Of a stretch of DNA of 64,000 nucleotides, positions 12,816-22,822 are shown piece by piece. Within the stretch, counting starts at the first letter, position 1; each line of letters opens with the position of its first letter. The stretch is from Paucibacter sp. PLA-PC-4 (lineage in GTDB: Bacteria; Pseudomonadota; Gammaproteobacteria; Burkholderiales; Burkholderiaceae_C), in assembly GCF_026241155.1 (NCBI RefSeq), contig NZ_JAPFGP010000006.1, positions 62,001 to 126,000 on the forward strand. The letters run 5' to 3'. Position numbers and translations under genes: made by a program. Below the pieces are notes generated by a model. That model was not told the DNA's origin. It saw only the letters and a list, made by a program, of their open reading frames with translations, and did no database searches.

Positions 12816-14192
12816 ATGCGATTGGCAGCAGCACCGCTGACCCTGCTGCTGGTCGCGGGCTCGGTGCAGGCCCAGGCCTTGAGCTGGGACGAGGCGCTGC
12901 AGCGCCTGCGCTCCGGCTCCGACCAGCTGGCTGCCGCGCGCGCCGGCCTCGCCCACAAGCAGGCCCGCGCCGAAGGCATCGCCAACCTGGGGGGCCCCAG
13001 CCTGAGCCTGACCGGTGCTGCATACCGTTACAAGGCCAGCCTGGACATCGATCTGGACCCCTTATCCCAGCGCCTGGACCAGATCGTGCCGCAGTTGCCG
13101 CCGCTGCTGGGTCAGGTCTTGCCTGCCCTGCCGCAGCTGCCGCACAGCTACACGCTGGAGCGCAGCAACAGCGGCAGCACCGCCTCGCTCTCGGCCGTCT
13201 GGCCGCTCTATCTGGGTGGCGCGACCGAGGCCGCGCGCGGCCTGGCCGCCGCCCAGACCGCCGAGGCCAGCGCCGATCTGCAAAGCAGCGAGCATGAGGC
13301 GGCAGCGATGCTGTCACAGCGCTACTTTTTGACCCAGCTGGCGCGGCGCGCCGCCGCGCTGCGCGAGGCCGCCGCCGAGGGCATCGCCGCCCACGACGCG
13401 GCGGCCGAGAAGATGCTCGTCACCGGCGTATTGTCCAAGCTCGAACGGCTGCAGGCCCGCGCCGCCTTGGAAGACGCCCGCTACCAGGCGCGCAAGGCGC
13501 GCAGCGATGCGGACCTGGCGGCGCTGGCGCTGGCGCGCAGCCTCAAGCTCGACGCCCCGCCCCAGCCCAGCACGCCGCTGGCGCTGAACCCGCGGCCGCT
13601 GCCGCCGCTGCAGGACTTCATCATCGTCGCTCTGGCCAACCATCCGGGCCTGGCCAAGGTGGCGGCCAAGAAGGAACAGGCCAGCGAGCTGCAACGCGCC
13701 GGCAAGGCGCTCAACAAGCCGCAACTGTTCGCTTTCGGCCAGCGCTCGCTGACGCACAGCGGCGATTGGGTGGCCGGCGTCGGCCTGCGCATGAATCTGT
13801 TGGACTCGCTGGACCACGGCGCGTTGGACCGCTCGCACGCCAGCCAGATCGCCCAGGCCGACGCGACCGACGCCCAGGCGCGCAGCGATATCGCGTTGCT
13901 GGTCGAGCGCCAGTGGCGGGCCACCGAAAACGCCCGCGAGCAGTACCTGAGCCTGCTGGCCCAGGATGAGCTGGCCCATGAGCTGCTGCGCCTGCGCCAG
14001 GCTGGCTTGCGCCAAGGCACCAGCACCACGCTGGACCTGATCGACGCCGAACTCAACCTCGCCAAGCAGCGCACCGGCCGCGCCCAAGTCGCTTATGACT
14101 ATGTGATGGCGCTGACTGGCCTGCTGCAGGCCTGCGGTCAGCTCGACAGCCTGGGCGACTACTTGAATCAGGCCGCACTGCGCGTCGAATGA
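12816..14192 (+). CDS. TolC-family outer membrane efflux protein
   Basis: 458 residues with a signal peptide (LTLLLVAGSVQAQA) followed by the two-fold helical repeats of TolC/OEP proteins: LSWDEALQRLRSGSDQLAAARAGL near the start and NHPGLAKVAAKKEQA in the second half, with long Ala/Leu/Arg-rich coiled coils. It should form the trimeric outer-membrane channel of an export system. The ATG at 12816 immediately follows the dps TAA, so it is likely translated from the dps transcript. The following genes encode the matching periplasmic adaptor and inner-membrane permeases. Confidence 0.88.
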   Translation: MRLAAAPLTLLLVAGSVQAQALSWDEALQRLRSGSDQLAAARAGLAHKQARAEGIANLGGPSLSLTGAAYRYKASLDIDLDPLSQRLDQIVPQLPPLLGQVLPALPQLPHSYTLERSNSGSTASLSAVWPLYLGGATEAARGLAAAQTAEASADLQSSEHEAAAMLSQRYFLTQLARRAAALREAAAEGIAAHDAAAEKMLVTGVLSKLERLQARAALEDARYQARKARSDADLAALALARSLKLDAPPQPSTPLALNPRPLPPLQDFIIVALANHPGLAKVAAKKEQASELQRAGKALNKPQLFAFGQRSLTHSGDWVAGVGLRMNLLDSLDHGALDRSHASQIAQADATDAQARSDIALLVERQWRATENAREQYLSLLAQDELAHELLRLRQAGLRQGTSTTLDLIDAELNLAKQRTGRAQVAYDYVMALTGLLQACGQLDSLGDYLNQAALRVE

Positions 14193-14205
14193 AGAGCACG
14201 CCGTC

Positions 14206-15183
14206 ATGAACGCCAAGCAAGTCCTGACTCCGCTACTCATCGCCCTGGCCGCCGGCCTGGGCATCTACGCACTCTGGCAGGCCGGCCGCGGCCCCGAGCA
14301 GGCGCCCATCCAGGGGATGATGGAAGCACAGGAAACCGACATCGCACCGAAGCTGACCGGTCGCATCGCTGAGCTGAGGGTGAAGGAAGGCCAGGTCATT
14401 GCCAAGGACGAGCTGCTGTTGCGCATCGACAGCCCCGAGGTGCAGGCCAGGCTGGCACAGGCCAGCAATGCCGAGGCGGCGGCCTCTGCGGTGGCGCTGA
14501 AGGCGCACAACGGCGCCCGCCCGCAGGAGATCCGGATAGCGCGCGCCAACTACGAACGCGCCCAGGCCGGTGCCGAGCTGGCCAAGAAAAGCCACGAGCG
14601 GGTCGAGAGCCTGCACCGTGACGGCCTGGTGGCCACGCAAAAACGCGACGAGGCCGAGGCCAACTGGCGCGCCAGCGAACGCCTGGCGGAGGCCGCCAAG
14701 GCGCAATGGGATCTGGCCCAGGCGGGCGCCCGCGCCGAGGACCAGGCGGCCGCCAGCGCCCAGGCCCGTCAGGTCGCCGGACTGGTTCAGGAGGTCGAAG
14801 CGGCCCGTGCCGAGACCGAGCTGAAGAGCCCGGTGGCCGGCACCGTGGCCAAGCTGCTTGCCAAGGTCGGCGAGCTGTCGCCGGCGGGCGTGCCGGTGCT
14901 GACCGTTGTCGATCTGGCCGATCAATGGGCCGTCTTCAACGTGCGCGAGGACCAACTGGCGCGCTTCGCGATCGGGGCCGAGTTCGAGGCCCGCCTGCCG
15001 GCCCTGCCCGAGCAGCCACGCATGCGCTTCAAGGTCACGGCCTCCAAGGTGCTGCCCGACTTCGCCACCTGGCGCGCGACCCGCAGCAACCAGGGCTACG
15101 ACCTGCGGACCTTCGAGGTCAAGGCGCGGCCGCTGCAGCCCATCCAGGGCGCCCGCCCGGGCATGAGCGTGCTGCTGCCGTGA
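14206..15183 (+). CDS. HlyD-family periplasmic adaptor protein
   Basis: 325 residues with one N-terminal membrane anchor (VLTPLLIALAAGLGIYALW). The lipoyl-like halves are DIAPKLTGRIAELRVKEGQVIAKDELL and TELKSPVAGTVAKLLAKVGELSPAG, flanking a helical hairpin rich in Ala/Glu/Arg (about residues 85-200). It would bridge the inner-membrane permeases and the TolC-like channel. Gap to the upstream gene is 13 bases, and the stop overlaps the GTG start of the next gene. Confidence 0.9.
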   Translation: MNAKQVLTPLLIALAAGLGIYALWQAGRGPEQAPIQGMMEAQETDIAPKLTGRIAELRVKEGQVIAKDELLLRIDSPEVQARLAQASNAEAAASAVALKAHNGARPQEIRIARANYERAQAGAELAKKSHERVESLHRDGLVATQKRDEAEANWRASERLAEAAKAQWDLAQAGARAEDQAAASAQARQVAGLVQEVEAARAETELKSPVAGTVAKLLAKVGELSPAGVPVLTVVDLADQWAVFNVREDQLARFAIGAEFEARLPALPEQPRMRFKVTASKVLPDFATWRATRSNQGYDLRTFEVKARPLQPIQGARPGMSVLLP

Positions 15184-16358
15184 CTTCGGGCTGGCGCTCG
15201 GCTTGGGCCAAGGTCTGGGCGCGCGAATGGGCACGAATGGGCGCCAGCCCGCTGGACCTGGCCATGCTCTCCTGGGTGCCGCTGCTGCTGGGCCTGCTGA
15301 TGCTGTGGACCTTCTCGGCCGGCCAGGCGAGCCGGCTGCCCATCGCCGTGCTGGACCAGGACCACAGCGCCGCGTCGCGCCAGCTGCAACGCCTGCTCGA
15401 TGCCGCGCCGGGCCTGCGCCTGGCACGACCGCTGGCCGACGCGGCCGAGGCCCGCAGCGCACTGCAGGGCGGCGCGGTCTATGCGGTGCTGGTGATTCCA
15501 GCAGGCCTGGCCCGCGAGCTCAAGAGCGGACGTGCCGCCAGCGTCACGCTGCTGCACAACGCCCAGTTCGCGACCCACTCGGGCCTGATCCAGAAGGATG
15601 TGCGCGGTGCGGTCGGCACGATGTCGGCCGGCATCGAGATCCTGGCGCGCGAAAAGCGCGGCCAGGCGCCACAGGCCGCGACACAGGGCTTCGAGCCGCT
15701 GCGCGCAGGCCTCGGCTCGCAGTACAACCCGGCGCTGAACTACCAGCAGTTTCTCGCCACCGCACTGATGCCGGCCCTGCTGCACCTGCTGGCCATGGTA
15801 GCCGGCGCCTGGACCGTGGGCCGCGAGCTGCGCGACGGCACGAGCCCGGCCTGGCTGGACGCGGCCGCGGGTCAGGCCTGGCCGGCCCTGTTGGCCAAGC
15901 TGGCCCCCGCCTTGATGCTGCTGGGCGCGGTCGACGCGGCCCTGCTGTTCGCGCTGCTGGGCCTCGGTTTGCTGCCCTCGGGCGCTCCGATGCTGCTGGC
16001 CCTGCACGCGGCGCTGCTGGCGCTGTATCTGGCGCTGGGCGCGGCGGTAGCCCTGCTGGCGCGCTCGCTGCGCCTGGCCTTGTCGGCGGCCGGCTTCATC
16101 ACCGCGCCGGCTTTTGCCTTCTCCGGCATCGGTTTTCCGCTGATGGCCATGCCCGAGGGCGCGCGACTCTGGGCCGAAGCCCTGCCGCTGACCTGGCTGA
16201 TGCAGGCCCAGGTCGGCCTGCTGCAGCAGGGCTGGGCGGCGCAGCGCGCGTTGCCGCTGCTGGCCGCGCTGACGGCTGCCGCGCTGGCCCTGCTGGCGCT
16301 GGCCGCCTGGCGGCTGCGGCGCGTGGCCCATGACCCGACCGCCTGGGGCAAGCGCTGA
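15180..16358 (+). CDS. ABC-2 type transporter permease (first of two)
   Basis: 392 residues from a GTG that overlaps the upstream TGA (GTGA). It has an N-terminal membrane segment (LDLAMLSWVPLLLGLLMLWTF), a large periplasmic part with the PIAVLDQDHSAASRQL block seen in YhhJ/YbhR-like permeases, and about five C-terminal membrane segments. A conserved motif region around AGAWTVGRELRDGTSPAWL fits ABC-2 permeases. It should pair with the following permease in an export complex. No ATP-binding subunit is encoded nearby. A much longer upstream frame is an overlap artefact. Confidence 0.88.
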   Translation: MTSGWRSAWAKVWAREWARMGASPLDLAMLSWVPLLLGLLMLWTFSAGQASRLPIAVLDQDHSAASRQLQRLLDAAPGLRLARPLADAAEARSALQGGAVYAVLVIPAGLARELKSGRAASVTLLHNAQFATHSGLIQKDVRGAVGTMSAGIEILAREKRGQAPQAATQGFEPLRAGLGSQYNPALNYQQFLATALMPALLHLLAMVAGAWTVGRELRDGTSPAWLDAAAGQAWPALLAKLAPALMLLGAVDAALLFALLGLGLLPSGAPMLLALHAALLALYLALGAAVALLARSLRLALSAAGFITAPAFAFSGIGFPLMAMPEGARLWAEALPLTWLMQAQVGLLQQGWAAQRALPLLAALTAAALALLALAAWRLRRVAHDPTAWGKR

Positions 16359-17521
16359 TGAGCGGCTGGCTGCGCGAAGTCGTCGGCACCTGGCGCGCGG
16401 TGCTGCGCGATCCAGGCGTGTTGCTGATGCTCTTGATCGCGCCGCTGATCTACTCCTTCTTCTACCCCTGGCCCTATACGACCGAGCAGCTGCAGCGCGT
16501 GCCGGTGGCCATCGTCGACCAAGATCACAGTGCGCTGAGCCGCCAGATCCAACGCTTCGCCCAGGCCAGCCCACGCCTGGAGCTGGCGCTGCTGACGGCC
16601 GACGAGGGCCAGGCCCGGGCGGCGCTGGCGGCCGGCGAGATCCAGGGCTACGTGCTGCTGCCGGCCGGGCTCAAGCGCGAGGCCGGCCGTGGCCGGGGTC
16701 AGGTCGTGCCGGTGCTGGCCGACGGCGCCTACTTCCTCGCCAACAAGATCGTGCTGCTGGGTTTTGTCGAGGTGCTGGGCACCGTGTCGGCCGGCATTGA
16801 GTTGCGCCAGTTGCAGGCCCAGGGCCAGTCGCCGCTGCAGGCCGCCGCCAGCCGCAGCCCGCTGAATGTGGAGCTGGCCGCGCTCTACAACCCGCATGAG
16901 GGCTATGGCAGCGCGGTAGTGCCGGCGGTGGCGGTGCTGATCGTGCAGCAACTGCTGCTGATCGGTGTGGCGATGTGGGTGGGCCAGCGCCTTGAGGACC
17001 GCGCGCGGCCCGCCGATGGCCTCGCTCTCTGGAGCGCCCGCACTGCAGCCTTCGCGAGTTTCGGCGGCCTCAGTGCGGCCTGGTTCTTTGTGCTGATCTT
17101 CCCCTTCTTCGGCTATGCCCATGGCGGCAACCCGGCAGGCGCGGCCTTGCTGCTGCTGCCGTTTTGCTGGGCCATCGCGGCGGCCGGTGTGGCACTGGGC
17201 GCGCTGCTGGCCGAGCGCGAGCGGGCCATGCAGCTCTTGCTGTGCAGCTCGCTGCCGATGGCCTTTCTGGCCGGCTTCTCGTGGCCGCGCGAGGCTCTGC
17301 CGGCGCCGCTGTGGTGGTTGGGCGAGCTCTTGATACCGGCGGTACCTGGAATCCAGGGCTTTGTGCGGCTCAACCAGATGGGTGCGCCGCTGCCAGCCGT
17401 AGGTCCGCAACTGCTGGCGCTGTGCTGCCAAGCGCTGGGCTACAGCCTGCTGGCGGCCTGGGCGCTGCGGCGCCGGCCAGCCGCGATCAGCTCTGCTGCG
17501 CTGCCTGGCCTTCCAGGATGA
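16358..17521 (+). CDS. ABC-2 type transporter permease (second of two)
   Basis: 387 residues, a paralogue of the preceding permease: membrane segment VLLMLLIAPLIYSFFYPW, then VPVAIVDQDHSALSRQIQRF, a periplasmic domain, and C-terminal membrane helices with the FLAGFSWPREALP signature near the end. Start ATG overlaps the previous stop (TGATG). The two permeases would form a heterodimer working with the HlyD and TolC partners. The missing ATPase must be supplied in trans if the system is a true ABC exporter. Its 3' end overlaps the convergent SDR gene by 35 bases. Confidence 0.88.
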   Translation: MSGWLREVVGTWRAVLRDPGVLLMLLIAPLIYSFFYPWPYTTEQLQRVPVAIVDQDHSALSRQIQRFAQASPRLELALLTADEGQARAALAAGEIQGYVLLPAGLKREAGRGRGQVVPVLADGAYFLANKIVLLGFVEVLGTVSAGIELRQLQAQGQSPLQAAASRSPLNVELAALYNPHEGYGSAVVPAVAVLIVQQLLLIGVAMWVGQRLEDRARPADGLALWSARTAAFASFGGLSAAWFFVLIFPFFGYAHGGNPAGAALLLLPFCWAIAAAGVALGALLAERERAMQLLLCSSLPMAFLAGFSWPREALPAPLWWLGELLIPAVPGIQGFVRLNQMGAPLPAVGPQLLALCCQALGYSLLAAWALRRRPAAISSAALPGLPG

Positions 17522-18248
17522 CAAAGGCGTCGTCGGCCGGCCGGTAGTCCAGCAGCCGGCGCGTCTGGTCTATGGCCAGGCGCTTGTAGCGGTTGTCGGA
17601 CACGCCGTGCACCACATTGAAACCGCTCAACTCGGCCTCGGCGCAGCGCTGCAGCAGCTGCACCACGTCGCGCTCGCTGATAAAGGCGGCCACATCGCGC
17701 GGGCTGTGGCGCTGGCCCGCCGCGAACTCGGCGACATTGGCGATGCGCACCGCCACCGTCGTCATCGTGCCATCCTGCGCGAACAGCGCGGCCAGCGCCT
17801 CGCCAAAGGCCTTGCTGGCGCCGTAGAGGTTCTTGGGGCGCGGCGCCATCTGCTCGTGCACCTGCACATCCAGCGCATAGCCCTCGACAGCCTGCGCGCT
17901 ACTGGCAAACACAAAGCGCTTGCAGCCCTGGGCCCGGGCGGCCGTGAACAGGTTGTAGCTACCGACGATATTGACGGGCAGCAGCGAGCCCATGAAGTCG
18001 GCATCCGGCGAGGGGTCGGCCGCCAGATGAATCACCGTGTCAATGCCGGTGCAGGCGCGCATGCAGGCCTGCAAATCACTGACGTCCAGCGCCAGCACCT
18101 CGGCGCCGGAATCGGCCAGGCCGGCGGTGGCGATATCGGCCAAGCGCAAAGTCGAGCGATCCGGCTGCGCACGCCAGAAGGCACGGCCTATGCGGCCGGC
18201 GGCGCCGGTGATCAGGATCTTGTTCTGGCTCGGTCTTGCTGTGCTCAT
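17487..18248 (-). CDS. Extended SDR, NAD-dependent epimerase/uronate dehydrogenase-like
   Basis: 253 residues. The Rossmann start is ILITGAAGRIGRAF, the active-site pair is in VFASSAQAV and LYGASKAFGE (YxxxK), and DTVIHLAADPSPD is a typical extended-SDR block. The order and length resemble uronate dehydrogenases, which oxidise glucuronate or galacturonate to the lactone, but the substrate is not proven. It is transcribed toward the permease gene and divergently from the DJ-1-like gene, 79 bases apart. Confidence 0.8.
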   Translation of the reverse strand: MSTARPSQNKILITGAAGRIGRAFWRAQPDRSTLRLADIATAGLADSGAEVLALDVSDLQACMRACTGIDTVIHLAADPSPDADFMGSLLPVNIVGSYNLFTAARAQGCKRFVFASSAQAVEGYALDVQVHEQMAPRPKNLYGASKAFGEALAALFAQDGTMTTVAVRIANVAEFAAGQRHSPRDVAAFISERDVVQLLQRCAEAELSGFNVVHGVSDNRYKRLAIDQTRRLLDYRPADDAFVILEGQAAQQS

Positions 18249-18327
18249 GGTGGGACGGCCCGGGATTGCTCGCAGCGCAGTGTGCCAGTTGCATTGGCGC
18301 GCGCGCGGTCACAGGTCACAATGGCTC

Positions 18328-18939
18328 ATGCTCAGTCCCACCCGCATCGCCATCCTCAGCTTCGACGGTTTCAACGAGCTCGACAGCTTCGTCGCGCTGG
18401 GTCTGCTGAACCGGCTGCGGCCGCAGGGCTTCAGCGCAGAGCTGTGCGGGCCGGGCAGCCATGTGAGCTCGATGAACGGCGTCACGGTGCAGCTGCAGCG
18501 GCCGCTGGAGTGGGCCAACGAGGCCGATGTCGTGCTGTTCGGCTCGGGCCTCTACACCCGCGCGATCGCCGAGAACAGCGCGCTGCTGGACCGGCTGCAG
18601 CTCGACCCAGTGCGCCAATTGATCGGCGCGCAATGCTCGGGCACCCTGCTGATGGCCCGCCTAGGCCTGCTGGGCGACTGCCCGGCCTGCACCGATCTGA
18701 CGACCAAGCCCTGGGTCGTCGAGGCCGGCGCCGTGGTGCTGGACGAACCCTTCCACGCCCGCGGCCCCATCGCCACCGCCGGCGGCTGCCTGGCCTCGCA
18801 GTACCTGGCCACCTGGGTGATGCTGAAGAAGGCCGGTGAGGCTGCGACCCGCGAGGCGCTGCACTATGTGGCGCCGGTGGGGGAGAAGCAAAGCTATGTG
18901 CAGCGGCTGCTCGACCGCGTTCGGCCCTTTGTGCACTAG
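18328..18939 (+). CDS. DJ-1/PfpI-family protein
   Basis: 203 residues from the ATG at 18328. The fold signature is RIAILSFDGFNELDSF at the start, a VVLFGSGLYTR strand and the nucleophile elbow IGAQCSGTLLMARLGLL with the reactive cysteine. This places it in the DJ-1/PfpI class I glutamine-amidotransferase-like superfamily. Members act as glyoxalases, chaperones, hydratases or parts of AraC regulators; no helix-turn-helix is present here. Function beyond the superfamily is not claimed. Confidence 0.82.
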   Translation: MLSPTRIAILSFDGFNELDSFVALGLLNRLRPQGFSAELCGPGSHVSSMNGVTVQLQRPLEWANEADVVLFGSGLYTRAIAENSALLDRLQLDPVRQLIGAQCSGTLLMARLGLLGDCPACTDLTTKPWVVEAGAVVLDEPFHARGPIATAGGCLASQYLATWVMLKKAGEAATREALHYVAPVGEKQSYVQRLLDRVRPFVH

Positions 18940-18978
18940 CCGGGTCGAGAGCCGCTTACGCGGCCGCCGCAAGGCGTC

Positions 18979-19500
18979 TCAGCGCGGGACCAGTTCGAGG
19001 TTCCAGGAGAACAGATACTCCTGAGCACAAGGCACGCCCTTGCAGCGCGCAGGCTTGAATTTGGCGCGCATCAGGACGCCCGCGACATAGACGTCAAAGC
19101 GTTTGTCCACGGAATCCATGACAGCGACTGATTCAACCTTGCCCGAGGCATCAATCAGGGCGTGCAATCTGAACTTGCCTTGCACTTCGAGAATCTTCTG
19201 AGCCTCGGACATTTCCGTGAGGATAGCGGCCAAGCCATTGAGCGGAAACGGGGGCTCGTCGTCAGGCCCCATCGATTCATAGGGCGATTTCAGAATTTCC
19301 TTCTGCGCCTCGCTCATCTTTTCATAGGGAAGATTCAAGGGAATATCGGGTGAGATAACCACATCGCGCTTGAACTTGGAGCCGGTTTTTGCTTCAGCAT
19401 CCTTCAATGAATACTTTGGCGCACTGTCCTGCGCAAACCCCTGTACCGAAGTGAGCAGCAAGGCGCCAGCAATGGAGATCGTTGAGAGAAATGACTGCAT
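18979..19500 (-). CDS. Exported protein with TonB C-terminal-like domain
   Basis: 173 residues from the ATG at 19500, which gives a good signal peptide (MQSFLSTISIAGALLLTSVQGFAQ). The C-terminal 80 residues (GKFRLHALIDASGKVESVAVMDSVDKRFDVYVAGVLMRAKFKPA) follow the pattern of TonB/energy-transducer C-terminal domains in which a beta strand, GxVxSVxV and a terminal FKPA motif recur. Unlike TonB it has no membrane anchor with a proline-rich arm, so it is a free periplasmic protein. The local GC content is lower than in the neighbours. Confidence 0.65.
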   Translation of the reverse strand: MQSFLSTISIAGALLLTSVQGFAQDSAPKYSLKDAEAKTGSKFKRDVVISPDIPLNLPYEKMSEAQKEILKSPYESMGPDDEPPFPLNGLAAILTEMSEAQKILEVQGKFRLHALIDASGKVESVAVMDSVDKRFDVYVAGVLMRAKFKPARCKGVPCAQEYLFSWNLELVPR

Positions 19501-19652
19501 GACTGAGTGGAGTGATTGATGCCTAAGTTTCGACGCCAGGGGCAACCCGCCTGCACGACGCGCCGCATTGAAATGTCTCAGTTTCGGCCATGCGCCGATG
19601 CTGACGAAGCGGGAAGTTACTGCAAGGGCGCATGCATCAGCGCGGCGGGTGG

Positions 19653-20174
19653 CTAAAGCGGCAAGCGTGGCAGTTCATCTGGCTTGCCCGGTGAGCGCTT
19701 GAACTTTTCGGCAACGAGCTCATATGCGCCGGCCGCATGATCGACGACGGCACGAGTGACGTCGGCAATGGACCGACCGAACATGCTGGCCGCGTCGCCG
19801 ATGAACCGCTTGAACTCAGCAGTGCTTTCAGAACTGAGAAGTTCCTTCGACTTCACGATGACGAAAGCGACCAGAGCCTTTATCAGCTCACCCCCTATCT
19901 CCAGCGCCGACTGCAGCTTTTGCATGATGGCGCTGCGCTCAAGGTCCGTCAGCGCGTTCCAACCGAAGTAGATGGCACCAATTGCGGCGCAGGTCATCGC
20001 AGCGGGATTGACAGGTGCAGTCAGGATCGTCGCGGTAGCAGCCATCGGGTGGCCAAGAATGAACTGTCCTATGGCAATCAATCCGATGGGAACAACATAG
20101 CCAATGCCGAAGCCAAACTTGGCCGCCTTGATGGCGCCGACGATGACGCTGTCTGCAGCGATTGCAAATGCCAT
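19653..20174 (-). CDS. Hypothetical membrane protein
   Basis: 173 residues from the ATG at 20174, chosen for its GGGAGG site seven bases upstream. Two hydrophobic Gly/Ala/Ile-rich segments are visible (about residues 8-38 and 43-72), then a long amphipathic, charged C-terminal region (ELIKALVAFVIVKSKELL, FKRFIGDAASMFGRSIADV). I do not recognise a family. The layout, hairpin of membrane segments plus helical tail, is seen in small inner-membrane proteins of many kinds. It lies in a low-GC stretch with other poorly conserved genes. Confidence 0.55.
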   Translation of the reverse strand: MAFAIAADSVIVGAIKAAKFGFGIGYVVPIGLIAIGQFILGHPMAATATILTAPVNPAAMTCAAIGAIYFGWNALTDLERSAIMQKLQSALEIGGELIKALVAFVIVKSKELLSSESTAEFKRFIGDAASMFGRSIADVTRAVVDHAAGAYELVAEKFKRSPGKPDELPRLPL

Positions 20175-20376
20175 GGTCCTCCCAATGCTTGTTAGATCAC
20201 GTCCATACAGACTCCCGACGAATGAAGGAGCCGCCCCCCCAACGAACTGACCGCACAGCGGCACGGGGAACCTCAATGCGACGCAAGGCCGTCTAACCTC
20301 CCACCAACGCATTCGGCCCGAAAATTTACCGGGAATTCTGTATCTGCGTTTCGATCCCGCCAAGAACGTGTTTGCC

Positions 20377-20754
20377 CTATATGGGGTGAATGAGATCGGC
20401 ACAGCACAGCAGGTTCGAGCAGCCGGGCCGATCATGAAGTCGTACGCACAGATCACGCGCCTTGTTCGAAGACTTGCGCAACAGCGATCTTCCGATGGCG
20501 ACGCTGGCCGTAAATGCTGCCAGACCGAAACCCAGGTTCAGGTGAGCGCGTTGTGACTGCAGACCCATGCTCGGCACCAACATCCAGCAGATCGCGAATG
20601 CCAGCGCTGCCACTGTAGGCGGGCTCAGCATGATGGCCCGCTCCTTGCTGTTGCATGGAATTGCCAGGGTTGTTCTTGCAATTCCGTGCAGCGTCTCAGC
20701 GCCTGCGAGTACGACGCACAGGGCAACTTTACGAATCAGCCTGCCTGAATCCAT
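20377..20754 (-). CDS. Small membrane protein, possibly frameshifted near the C terminus
   Basis: 125 residues from the ATG at 20754. Hydrophobic segments at about 8-24 and 44-62 and the motif AETLHGIARTTL recall a family of small proteobacterial inner-membrane proteins that carry AETLHG followed by a GR...DYD..GG tail. Here IGRSLLRKSSNKARDL is read, but the expected continuation appears in another frame near 20455 (AYDFMIG then FTPYRA). This suggests a one-base shift that truncates the real C terminus. Family recall is from memory, so the call is tentative. Confidence 0.45.
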   Translation of the reverse strand: MDSGRLIRKVALCVVLAGAETLHGIARTTLAIPCNSKERAIMLSPPTVAALAFAICWMLVPSMGLQSQRAHLNLGFGLAAFTASVAIGRSLLRKSSNKARDLCVRLHDRPGCSNLLCCADLIHPI

Positions 20755-21118
20755 GACAATCTTGTGTTCTTTGGCCCCACCGTGTCGCCGGGCCACGGTG
20801 TCTGGCTGGCTCGCGAAGCGGTACCGACTTCACATCTGCTTCTCGCAGGTCTTCAGGAGTCCCGCGTGTGCGGACATTGCCACGGATGCCGGCACAGTCG
20901 CGAGTGGGTGGATGCCCGTCCCAGGGCCGGGACGGGGGCGCCGGCCGGCCCCGCAAGCAGCCTGCCCACCCCCTGCGATAATCTCCTGCTTCCCAAGCCC
21001 TGCCCCGCCCGGCTGACCGTTCGTCCGCTCTCCCAAAAGAGGTGGCCCGGGTGCTTCACAGGCTCGGCTACACCCCAACACCGATCTTTGGCCGCTCGAT
21101 CGAACCGCCCTCATCACC
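20755..21118. other. Gene-less stretch upstream of prfC
   Basis: No supported gene is seen in these 364 bases. A GC hairpin lies at 20915-20936 (CCCGTCCC and GGGACGGG around six bases) without a following T-run. The prfC promoter is presumably here, but no clear sigma-70 boxes stand out. Confidence 0.5.
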
Positions 21119-22753
<1,635 letters not shown>

Positions 22754-22822
22754 CACGAAAAGCTTGTCATTGCCGCCCTTCACCGGAGTTTGGCCGCCAC
22801 GGGGACTGCCTACACTAGTGCG

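Noticed and set aside
14706-15179. Extended N terminus of the first ABC-2 permease
   Set aside because: The extension overlaps the HlyD gene in another frame and has antisense-like Arg/Gly-rich composition; the GTG at 15180 fits the operon.
15096-16574. Long minus-strand frame opposite the ABC-2 permeases
   Set aside because: Arg/Gln-rich repetitive product with no recognisable feature; the plus-strand permeases overlap in proper operon fashion.
20915-20936. Hairpin before prfC as a terminator
   Set aside because: Good stem but followed by GC-rich sequence without T-run on either strand.
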